Positions 1 through 6,017 of a DNA stretch of 8,537 bases are shown piece by piece (position 1 is the first letter of the stretch; the number at the start of each line of letters is the position of its first letter). Position numbers and translations under genes: made by a program. The notes below the pieces were generated by a model that saw only the letters and a program-made list of their open reading frames with translations, did not search any database and was not told where the DNA came from. The stretch spans positions 1 to 8,537 of the forward strand of contig CAMLKS010000079.1 in assembly GCA_946480675.1 (NCBI GenBank), in the 5' to 3' direction. The stretch is from an uncultured Bacteroidota bacterium (GTDB lineage: Bacteria > Bacteroidota > Bacteroidia > Chitinophagales > Chitinophagaceae).

Positions 1-342
1 ATGCTGGAACTTAGTCCTGTTTGTAATGTATTGCTATATCATACACATGCACTTACGTCGGTATATGCTATATCTGAAAAGCTGGGCGATGCTTATTGTA
101 TGATTCCTATTTATACGAACCACCTGAACTTAGGTTTTAATAAGGGTACTTTGCTGAAAGACCCTCATAAACTGCTTACCGGCACCGGCAACCTGATAAG
201 GCATATACCGATAAAAACCACGAAAGACTATAGGAACGATAAAGTAAAAGACCTGGTAAAAGCGGCCATAGCACAGGCCATAGATGATATGGAGAAGCCT
301 GCGAAGGTAACTGGCAAAACCATTTCGAAGATAAAGAGGTGA
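1..342 (+). CDS. DUF1801 family protein, 5' end cut by window edge
   Basis: Small soluble protein of the DUF1801 (YdhG-like, frataxin-like fold) family; the biochemical role is not established. The visible 113 residues carry the family core: HLNLGFNKG at residues 41-49, DPHKLL at 54-59 and GTGNLIRHIPI at 61-71, followed by a helix (80-98) and a short Lys-rich tail. Family members normally have another 20-40 residues before the part seen here. The ATG at base 1 aligns inside the domain (the 'ilelaP' helix), so it is probably an internal Met and the gene begins outside the window. It ends in TGA. The next gene starts 99 bases later behind its own candidate promoter, so the two are probably not tightly coupled. 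Family call fairly sure; start unknown. Confidence 0.8.
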   Translation: MLELSPVCNVLLYHTHALTSVYAISEKLGDAYCMIPIYTNHLNLGFNKGTLLKDPHKLLTGTGNLIRHIPIKTTKDYRNDKVKDLVKAAIAQAIDDMEKPAKVTGKTISKIKR

Positions 343-393
343 TACGTCTTTTCCTGTCGCAAACTGCCTTTTATTTGTCGGACTGACACATGT

Positions 394-421
394 TTGATTA
401 TCTTACGATAACACATCTTTG
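394..421 (+). promoter_or_regulatory. Candidate Bacteroidota-type promoter for the DHFR-like gene
   Basis: A TTG (394-396) and CATCTTTG (414-421), which matches 7 of 8 bases of the TAnnTTTG -7 element, are separated by 17 bases. This is within the 17-23 base spacing known for Bacteroidota promoters. The -7 element ends 20 bases before the ATG at 442, giving a short leader. Motif match only. Confidence 0.45.
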
Positions 422-441
422 CATCAATTAAAACCACTACT

Positions 442-1005
442 ATGGGTAAACTAACTATATCAATGCACATATCGCTGGATGGCTATGTAGCGGGCAGCAA
501 TGGAGAAATGGATTGGATATATGTGAATGACGAGATATTTGACTACGTGGGGCAGTTAACGGATGCTGCAAATGTAGCACTGTACGGCCGCACAACCTTC
601 CAGATGATGGATAGCTACTGGCCCACTGCGGGCGATGCACCCAATGCCAGCAGGCATGCCAAACACCACGCGGCATGGTATAACCGAGTGCAGAAACTGG
701 TGCTATCAAATACACTAACCAGCAGGGACAGGGAGAAGGTAACTTTTGTAAGTAGTGATATGCTGGATATAATAGCTGAAACCAAACAACGCGACAACAT
801 TGCCGTATTTGGCAGCCCTGGGGCGATACATACCTTGTTTGAAAAAGGACTGGTAGATGAGATGTACCTGTTTATAAATCCCATTGTACTGGGCCATGGC
901 GCACCGCTATTCAAAGGCATTCATGAAAGGATAAAATGGAAACTGGTGGAGGTGAAAACCTTTGAAGGTTGTGATGTGGTGGGGATGCGGTATATGCGGG
1001 CGTAG
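442..1005 (+). CDS. Dihydrofolate reductase family protein (RibD C-terminal domain)
   Basis: A 187-residue single-domain protein of the RibD-C/DHFR-like fold (YwjB/YyaP type), a probable NAD(P)H-dependent reductase whose substrate is unknown. Seen in the sequence: the N-terminal strand with SLDGYVAG (11-18); LYGRTTFQMM..YW (47-60), the segment that in the family lines the nucleotide and substrate pocket; IAVFGSPGAIHTLFEKGLVDE (120-140), matching the family's glycine-rich cofactor loop; and INPIVLGHGAPLF (145-157). The length is normal for stand-alone members, and none of the RibD deaminase or other riboflavin-pathway genes is nearby. This argues against a dedicated role in riboflavin synthesis. 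The start at 442 is the first ATG after a candidate promoter and begins exactly at the usual family N-terminus. It converges on the small gene at 1079. Confidence 0.88.
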   Translation: MGKLTISMHISLDGYVAGSNGEMDWIYVNDEIFDYVGQLTDAANVALYGRTTFQMMDSYWPTAGDAPNASRHAKHHAAWYNRVQKLVLSNTLTSRDREKVTFVSSDMLDIIAETKQRDNIAVFGSPGAIHTLFEKGLVDEMYLFINPIVLGHGAPLFKGIHERIKWKLVEVKTFEGCDVVGMRYMRA

Positions 1006-1078
1006 TGCAGTATTTTTTATTATTGTGTCAAGATAGAAGCCTTGATGGCTAAATATAATCGTTGATTTGCAGTTAAGT

Positions 1079-1285
1079 TTATTGCGTATTCAACTTTTCC
1101 AATAACCGTTCCAGTTCTCCCATAACCTCGGCCTCTACCTGCTTAAAATCTTTGTCTTTGTTCTGGTCTAAAAACTCTTTGAACTCAGGGTACATGCTTA
1201 CCGCCTCCTCGTAGCCATCTTGATGATAAGTAGAAAATGCGCTGATCTTTAAGAATGCTTCTTTGACTTGTTCCGTGGTTATCAT
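1079..1285 (-). CDS. Small hypothetical protein, 68 residues
   Basis: I do not recognise this protein. It is short, charged and predicted mostly helical, with no membrane segment or signal peptide. An N-terminal part (MITTEQVKEAFLKISAF) is followed by a Tyr/Glu-rich middle and a C-terminal Glu/Lys/Leu helix (about 44-66) that could form a coiled coil. It lies 33 bases downstream of the membrane protein gene on the same strand, with no visible terminator or promoter between them, so the two are probably co-transcribed. The coding call rests on the intact frame, sensible amino-acid composition and operon position. It is the least certain of the complete genes. Confidence 0.6.
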   Translation of the reverse strand: MITTEQVKEAFLKISAFSTYHQDGYEEAVSMYPEFKEFLDQNKDKDFKQVEAEVMGELERLLEKLNTQ

Positions 1286-1318
1286 ATTGCAAAATATACC
1301 TTTTTGGTCCCTACATTC

Positions 1319-1732
1319 CTAACTATTGCCTTGCTCATGTTTCTCTTCCAGTTCTTTTTCTTTCAGGGTGGCTTCTATGCGTTCTTCTTTGATGCCGAGG
1401 CGGATGAATACGTAGAGGCTCATATACACGTTGGCTATCCATACCAGGGCAAAGCCGGCGATGAGGTAGCCGCGCCAGTCGTCTAGCAATAATTTATAGC
1501 CTGTAAGGATGAGAAAGAAGATAGTGACATAGTGGCTGAAACAATACTCGCAGGTGAAGAGATAAAAGAATTTGCGCTGTGCAATGGTCTTGCAGTTTTT
1601 GCTTTTTTCCACGCAGTATTCATGCACTTCGCGAAACACTTCCTCGTGCGTGAAGGTCCATGCTACGCAAGCTATAGGGATGGCGAGTATAAACAACCAT
1701 GCGGCCTGTATGCCCAATGATACATCGTTCAT
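1319..1732 (-). CDS. Small membrane protein with CxxC motif, DUF1360-like
   Basis: A 137-residue integral membrane protein. Hydrophobic segments are visible at about 8-26, 65-84 and 90-112, followed by a charged, Glu/Lys-rich tail (114-133) likely to be soluble and helical. Between the first two segments lie Cys40, Cys47, and the pair Cys61-x-x-Cys64 in TCEYCFSHYV, with His67 close by. A CxxC at the mouth of a transmembrane helix resembles the DUF1360 family (Bacillus YjcA type), where TCPxC precedes a helix; this is a resemblance, not a firm assignment. No function is known. The gene heads a probable two-gene unit with the 68-residue protein downstream, and is divergent from the NTF2-like gene across an 80-base gap. 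Confidence 0.72.
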   Translation of the reverse strand: MNDVSLGIQAAWLFILAIPIACVAWTFTHEEVFREVHEYCVEKSKNCKTIAQRKFFYLFTCEYCFSHYVTIFFLILTGYKLLLDDWRGYLIAGFALVWIANVYMSLYVFIRLGIKEERIEATLKEKELEEKHEQGNS

Positions 1733-1785
1733 AAAATAATTTATTTAAACTTCGTGCCATTCATTTATCCAATGTGGTTTTGGTA

Positions 1786-1793
1786 TAGTTTTG
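1786..1793 (+). promoter_or_regulatory. Candidate -7 element (TAnnTTTG) of the NTF2-like gene
   Basis: TAGTTTTG is an exact match to the Bacteroidota -7 consensus and lies 19 bases before the ATG at 1813, in the 80-base divergent gap. No clean TTG is seen 17-23 bases upstream, so only half the promoter is supported. An AGAGG at 1799-1803, nine bases before the ATG, may help ribosome binding. Confidence 0.4.
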
Positions 1794-1812
1794 CAGCCAG
1801 AGGACACACGAG

Positions 1813-2250
1813 ATGGCAACTACATTTGAACTGACGGATTTCTTCGAATCGTATGCAGAAGCACTTACCAATTACGATACCAAAAAGATGACCCTGTACT
1901 ACTCCCTGCCCTGCACCTTCCTGTCGGGCGAGATGGCTACGACCTTTAGCGAGGCCAGTAAGCTGGAGGGGCTGTTTAACCAGGGAACGGGTTTCTACAA
2001 ACAATTTGGCATGGTAAAGGCCGAAGCGGAAGTGCGCCACAAACGTGCTATTACCGAAAATATAGTGCAGGTAAAAGTGCGTTGGAAATATATGGGTGCC
2101 GATGATGCTTTCTTTTATGATTGCGATTATGAATACCTGCTAAAAACCGATAAGCACGACGACTGGAAAATAGAAGTGGTCATATCCATCAACGAAAAAG
2201 AGCAGATGGAAGCATGGCTGAAGGAGATAAAAAAACCGGCTACGAAATAG
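1813..2250 (+). CDS. NTF2/SnoaL-like fold protein, function unknown
   Basis: A 145-residue soluble protein without signal peptide. The layout fits a cone-shaped NTF2/SnoaL-like domain: an N-terminal helix (FELTDFFESYAEALTNYD, 5-22), then MTLYYSLPCTFLSG (26-39), which matches the typical 'lyadpvtf' turn, a second helical part (45-65), and long beta strands (68-94, 99-111, 117-127) ending with a short Glu/Lys helix. Many members bind small ligands or act as isomerases or accessory subunits, but no catalytic residues can be assigned here. The start is supported by an AGAGG nine bases upstream and a TAnnTTTG element before it. Its last codons and stop form one arm of a bidirectional terminator shared with the convergent T9SS gene. 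Confidence 0.65.
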   Translation: MATTFELTDFFESYAEALTNYDTKKMTLYYSLPCTFLSGEMATTFSEASKLEGLFNQGTGFYKQFGMVKAEAEVRHKRAITENIVQVKVRWKYMGADDAFFYDCDYEYLLKTDKHDDWKIEVVISINEKEQMEAWLKEIKKPATK

Positions 2251-2257
2251 CCGGTTT
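2233..2257. terminator. Bidirectional hairpin terminator overlapping a stop codon
   Basis: A perfect 10-bp stem (AAACCGGCTA at 2233-2242 with TAGCCGGTTT at 2248-2257) encloses the loop CGAAA. Read leftward it starts 5 bases after the T9SS gene's stop and runs into seven T's (complement of A 2229-2235), a textbook intrinsic terminator. Read rightward it is followed by TTTATATTTTA, a weaker T tract. The right arm begins with the TAG stop of the NTF2-like gene. Confidence 0.85.
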
Positions 2258-2262
2258 ATATT

Positions 2263-4434
2263 TTAGTGTTTTATCCATTTTATGGTGTGTGCATAATTTC
2301 CATCCACTTTCAGCTTAACAAAATAGACCCCGGCAGTTAATGTCGCAGGCAGTTCTAACTTATGTGTACCACTGTTGTATGCCGCTACATGCTGCCATAG
2401 AGCTCTACCTGCTACATCTATTACATCAATTGCGCAGTTTGCTTTTTCATTAAGGTAAAGCAGTAGCGTAGCTTTACCTTCAGACGGGTTTGGAATGATA
2501 ACAGGTGCAATCGTAAATACATTGGCCTTGTTGATACCCAATGGATTCTTCACAACAAACGTTGCGTTTTTGATGTCGTACCCTCCTATTATCCTACCTA
2601 CGGAATCAATAATCTTTGTTTTGTCAAACATTATACTAGCGACCGTATTATTGGGTACAGTTGACGGTATAAATACATTTAAAACCCCTATTTGCCCGTT
2701 GCCGGCTATATTCGTATGGTTAGTGCGCGCAAAAGACCAGTCTAGAACATTTGAATCTACTGACTTAGAATGATCTATAATATTGCCTCCCGCAGTACGT
2801 AACCAGTTAGTAGTTGTATTGATACCCATAGCCGATGTTATCGGCATGCCGATAACTTTAAACTGTGTAGCAATACCATACACAGGAATCATTGGTTTTG
2901 CAGCCGTCCCCAGTTTTACCGGAATAGCTACGGATTTCCCAGCTTCAAAACTGAGGCCAGCTGTATCGAGGTAAAGCTCTGCATCTGTTATATCTGCCAA
3001 CATCTGTGCAAAAGGTATTGGCGTGTCGTGTTTCTTATTGTAATTAGCACTGACTGCGTTCATATCCGTATTATTCACCGCACCGCTCCCATCACAATCA
3101 GCGTGTTTCATATTTACATTATCTGTAACAAATGTATTTGCCCAGTTGTTGCATGCTTGTGCCGTCCAGCTAATATTAGCGCCGGCACGTGCCGGGCCGG
3201 TTTCGTTGTATGCAATAGCTATAGCCAACGGGTCGTAAAGATCTACCACATTATCACTATTGGCATCGCCGGGCCATACCATATTGGCGGTGCAGGGCCT
3301 GGTGCGGACACCTAATTTGTATTCAATACGATTGTTAGGACATTCATTGTCGCGCGCAGCTATATCAATAAAAAAGTGGCGCAGTTTTGCAGGATCGAAA
3401 GATGCAGGGGCAGTCCATTCAACAACAACATTTGCCCGCCCCTTACCCGGTGTAACGGTACTTGAAAATACCCAGCCAGGTATGGCAGGCGGTGTTACAA
3501 CGGCGAAAACCGAGTCTGCCATTGTATCGTCTATGATGCTAAACGCCACACGGTTTGTGCTACCCGGACAAGTGGTGGTTAGCATATTTGACATACCCAA
3601 TGGATACGGTAGTGTATTGGACCTGGGTGCAGGGAATTGTGATGCCGGAAAAACAGCAATGGCGAATTCGTTTATCGAATTTGAAATTTCTACTCCGTTT
3701 CGGTACTCATGAATTCTCACATCGATAGCAGCATAGCCCATCGTGGGGGAATAAAATGTAAGCATATCACCGTTTATATTACAATAGCTACCGGGCCCTA
3801 AAGGCCTAAACGGTGTATTGCCCGCAACGTATTCCGCATCCTGACCGTGTGCCACTAAAGGTGTATCTAATTCCAAAACAATGCTATCGCCATCCAAATC
3901 AATGCTTTGCAATGGAATTCTAATACTATCATTGGCCACTGCGAAATAAGCAGGGTTCAGGCTAAGTGTGGGGCTATTGTTGATTATAGCAGTATTTAAT
4001 CGATTTTCTATATATATCATTGCTCCAACAGCAAGATTGGCATACATACGAGCTCCCCATTCATAGCTTACTATCCAGTCGGTAGCCGGTGGTAATGAAA
4101 CTGTATCCTGATAATAAAAGGCTATATAACCGGGATTGGTTGAAAGGTAATAATCGCAATTGGTAGTATCTCCCAAACAGCCCGGCTTATATCGATAAAC
4201 GTTCGTAAGCCTTAATGAAGTAAATAAAGTATCTGAAGTACTCTTTGAAACAAACCTTACTGTTGCTGTTGTATCTGTGCCAAGGTTACAGTTTTTGCAG
4301 ACAGCATACACCTCTGCAAAAACCGTATAATTTTTCCCATTGTATTCGTAGCGCACCTGGGCACCCGAAATATGACAGGCATAACTATTTGCGTGAACAA
4401 ACAACACAAGAAATAAAAGCAATAGGTTTTTCAT
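2263..4434 (-). CDS. Exported T9SS-sorted protein with dockerin-like and cohesin-like domains
   Basis: A 723-residue protein exported by Sec and then by the type IX system, to end at or beyond the outer membrane. Residues 1-19 are a signal peptide (MKNLLLLFLVLFVHANSYA). A beta-rich, Cys-containing region follows, beginning CHISGAQVRYEYNG, similar to the 'HIxGGE' openings of Bacteroidota surface proteins. Residues 390-401 and 446-457 are two calcium-loop motifs (DANSDNVVDLYD, DCDGSGAVNNTD) as in dockerins. A cohesin-like beta domain spans about 486-630. From about 646 to the end is a type A sorting domain (PNPSEGKATLLLY, IDVAGR, AGVYFVKL). The frame stays open to an ATG at 4476, but that lies in the loop of the upstream gene's terminator, and only the ATG at 4434 puts the signal peptide at the N-terminus. 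No enzyme domain is seen, so a binding or structural role is likely. No clear promoter is visible. Confidence 0.88.
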   Translation of the reverse strand: MKNLLLLFLVLFVHANSYACHISGAQVRYEYNGKNYTVFAEVYAVCKNCNLGTDTTATVRFVSKSTSDTLFTSLRLTNVYRYKPGCLGDTTNCDYYLSTNPGYIAFYYQDTVSLPPATDWIVSYEWGARMYANLAVGAMIYIENRLNTAIINNSPTLSLNPAYFAVANDSIRIPLQSIDLDGDSIVLELDTPLVAHGQDAEYVAGNTPFRPLGPGSYCNINGDMLTFYSPTMGYAAIDVRIHEYRNGVEISNSINEFAIAVFPASQFPAPRSNTLPYPLGMSNMLTTTCPGSTNRVAFSIIDDTMADSVFAVVTPPAIPGWVFSSTVTPGKGRANVVVEWTAPASFDPAKLRHFFIDIAARDNECPNNRIEYKLGVRTRPCTANMVWPGDANSDNVVDLYDPLAIAIAYNETGPARAGANISWTAQACNNWANTFVTDNVNMKHADCDGSGAVNNTDMNAVSANYNKKHDTPIPFAQMLADITDAELYLDTAGLSFEAGKSVAIPVKLGTAAKPMIPVYGIATQFKVIGMPITSAMGINTTTNWLRTAGGNIIDHSKSVDSNVLDWSFARTNHTNIAGNGQIGVLNVFIPSTVPNNTVASIMFDKTKIIDSVGRIIGGYDIKNATFVVKNPLGINKANVFTIAPVIIPNPSEGKATLLLYLNEKANCAIDVIDVAGRALWQHVAAYNSGTHKLELPATLTAGVYFVKLKVDGNYAHTIKWIKH

Positions 4435-4458
4435 AGTACACATTAAAGACAACCCTAA

Positions 4459-4495
4459 AATAAACAAAGCCTGCAATATGCAGGCTTTGTTTATT
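4459..4495 (-). terminator. Long perfect hairpin, terminator of the acyl-CoA dehydrogenase gene
   Basis: Seventeen base pairs without a mismatch (4459-4475 with 4479-4495) enclose only ATA. The GC-rich core is AAGCCTGCA/TGCAGGCTT. It begins 14 bases after the acyl-CoA dehydrogenase stop. In that direction the second arm reads GGCTTTGTTTATTTTA, giving the T-rich end. It ends 24 bases before the next gene's ATG, so it also sits where that gene's promoter would be expected. Confidence 0.8.
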
Positions 4496-4509
4496 GATAT
4501 TTGATAAGA

Positions 4510-5688
4510 CTATTTAAAAGCATTCAGGCCTGTTACGTCCATACCAGTTATCAGCAGGTGGATATCGTGCGTGCCCTCGTAGGTAACTACAGACTCCAGG
4601 TTCATCATGTGGCGCATAATGCTGAATTCGCCGGTGATACCCATACCACCCAGTATCTGGCGGGCCTCACGGCTTACTTTCAGGGCTATATCGCAGCTAT
4701 TGCGTTTGGCCATAGATATCTGTGCAGGTGTAGCACGATCCTGATCGCGCAGCACACCCAGGCGCCAGTTCAGCAATTGGCTCTTAGTTATCTCGGTAAT
4801 CATTTCAGCCAGTTTCTTCTGTGTGAGCTGGAAACCTGCGATAGGCCTATCGAACTGCACACGTTGCTGCGAATAACGCAGGGCAGTATCGTAGCAATCC
4901 ATAGCACAACCCAGTGCACCCCATGCGATGCCATAGCGTGCGCTTGACAGGCAGGTCAATGGGCCCTTCAGGCCTTTTACGCCCGGCAGTATATTTTCTT
5001 TCGGAACTTTTACATTATCAAACACCAGCTCGCCGGTAGCAGATGCACGCAGCGACCATTTGCCATGTGTTTCGGGTGTAGAGAAACCTTCCATACCACG
5101 TTCCACAATCAGGCCATATATTTCCCCACTTTCATCTTTTGCCCATACCACAGCGATATCTGCAAAAGGCGCATTTGATATCCACATCTTGGCACCATTC
5201 AAAATAACGTGGTCGCCCGCGTCTTTGAAATTGGTAGTCATGCCTGCGGGGTTTGAACCGTGATTTGGTTCTGTAAGGCCGAAGCAACCCATGAACTCAC
5301 CGGTAGCCAGTTTGGGCAGGTACTTCATCTTTTGCTCCTCACTACCAAACTTGTATATCGGGAACATCACCAATGAGCCCTGTACCGATGCTGTAGAACG
5401 GATGCCTGAATCGCCACGCTCCAGTTCCTGCATCATAATGCCGTAAGAGATATAATCGAGACCCGGGCCCCCGTATTGTTGCGGTACGAAGGGGCCAAAG
5501 CAACCTAATTCACCCAAACCCTTGATTATCTGCTTAGGGAATTCTGCTTTTTGTGCGTATTCTTCTATTATAGGAGAGATTTCCTTTTTAACATAGGCGC
5601 GAACCGTATCGCGAATCAGCTTGTGCTCGTCTGTCAAAAGTTCATCCAAAAGGTAATAATCGGGATGTTGATACAAGTCTTTTTGCAT
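4510..5688 (-). CDS. gcdH: Acyl-CoA dehydrogenase, glutaryl-CoA dehydrogenase type
   Basis: FAD-dependent flavoenzyme that probably oxidises and decarboxylates glutaryl-CoA to crotonyl-CoA in lysine/tryptophan breakdown, passing electrons to ETF. All three acyl-CoA dehydrogenase domains are present. Motifs, numbered from this start: ELERGDSGIRSTAS (88-101), which keeps the Glu, Arg and Ser that bind the glutaryl carboxylate in human GCDH (Glu87, Arg94, Ser98; here 90, 97, 101); GCFGLTEPNHGSNPAGM (134-150); ARYGIAWGALG (250-260); QILGGMGI (344-351); and TYEGTHDIH (369-377) with catalytic Glu371. The frame opens further to an ATG at 5748 (412 residues), but a TAnnTTTG element lies inside that extension and the extra 20 residues have no family counterpart, so I prefer 5688 (392 residues). 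A related short-chain acyl-CoA substrate cannot be excluded. No ETF or pathway genes are adjacent. Confidence 0.88.
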   Translation of the reverse strand: MQKDLYQHPDYYLLDELLTDEHKLIRDTVRAYVKKEISPIIEEYAQKAEFPKQIIKGLGELGCFGPFVPQQYGGPGLDYISYGIMMQELERGDSGIRSTASVQGSLVMFPIYKFGSEEQKMKYLPKLATGEFMGCFGLTEPNHGSNPAGMTTNFKDAGDHVILNGAKMWISNAPFADIAVVWAKDESGEIYGLIVERGMEGFSTPETHGKWSLRASATGELVFDNVKVPKENILPGVKGLKGPLTCLSSARYGIAWGALGCAMDCYDTALRYSQQRVQFDRPIAGFQLTQKKLAEMITEITKSQLLNWRLGVLRDQDRATPAQISMAKRNSCDIALKVSREARQILGGMGITGEFSIMRHMMNLESVVTYEGTHDIHLLITGMDVTGLNAFK

Positions 5689-5708
5689 ATCAATTGTTAA
5701 ATGTGGCG

Positions 5709-5716
5709 CAAAGGTA
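5709..5716 (-). promoter_or_regulatory. Candidate -7 element of the acyl-CoA dehydrogenase gene
   Basis: On the minus strand this reads TACCTTTG, an exact TAnnTTTG match, 20 bases before the ATG at 5688. Transcription would begin roughly at 5700, downstream of the alternative ATG at 5748, which favours the shorter protein. No good TTG is seen at the expected upstream distance. Confidence 0.45.
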
Positions 5717-5748
5717 GCATTTTTGACAGACGCGATATAGCTTTGCAT

Positions 5749-6017
5749 AAAATAGTATCTATAACTGGCAGGAAGTTATCAGCCTATAGGTATATAAGCT
5801 AAATCCATAAGCCTTGAAACACAATGTGTTCGTGATTTTGGCGTTTTATTTCTTTGCCCCGCTTCTGAATGTGGAAAAATGATACGAAAACGGAACAGAA
5901 TTTGTGGCTATTAAAATTAGAGTAAAACGAACAAACGAACAAACTTTTTTACAGGCTTTTTCGTCTAAATAGTGATAGAGGGAGAGGTTTATATTCAAAT
6001 TTAAAATTTACACATTT
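5749..6017. promoter_or_regulatory. Divergent upstream region of rpoD and the acyl-CoA dehydrogenase gene
   Basis: 269 AT-rich bases without a credible gene. Seen here: an inverted repeat AACACA-A-TGTGTT (5818-5830); TTTCTTTG at 5849-5856, 7 of 8 bases of a -7 element on the plus strand but without a clear TTG; and a direct repeat at 5925-5944. It presumably holds the rpoD promoter, which I cannot place with confidence. Confidence 0.4.
5925..5944 (+). repeat. Short tandem repeat upstream of rpoD
   Basis: AAACGAAC occurs twice in a row (5925-5932, 5933-5940) followed by a partial third copy, AAAC, and then a run of T's. It lies 74-93 bases before the rpoD start. It may be a protein-binding site, a leader element or simple sequence; nothing here decides between them. 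Confidence 0.5.

Noticed and set aside
1038..1050. Hairpin AGCC-TTGAT-GGCT as terminator between convergent genes
   Set aside because: Only four base pairs and no following T run; likely chance.
3260..3712. Plus-strand open frames (also 2495-2773, 2783-2974 and 3028-3315) opposite the T9SS gene
   Set aside because: Shadows of the long gene: no domain, no start signal, and none continues beyond it.
4372..4383. Lipoprotein signal (Cys20 after the signal peptide)
   Set aside because: The residues before the Cys are S-Y-A without the Leu/Val at -3 expected in a lipobox. With a T9SS sorting domain, ordinary signal peptidase I cleavage is more likely.
4435..4476. 14-residue N-terminal extension of the T9SS protein
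   Set aside because: The ATG at 4476 sits in the loop of the upstream gene's terminator, and the extension would bury the signal peptide's Lys-led start at 4434.
4501..4947. Plus-strand open frame inside the acyl-CoA dehydrogenase gene
   Set aside because: It lies opposite a conserved enzyme gene, has shadow-like composition and starts inside the intergenic hairpin region.
5761..5779. Inverted repeat ATAACT...AGTTAT near the 5' end of the acyl-CoA dehydrogenase gene
   Set aside because: Six-base arms with a seven-base spacer in AT-rich DNA are expected by chance, and the position suggests no function.
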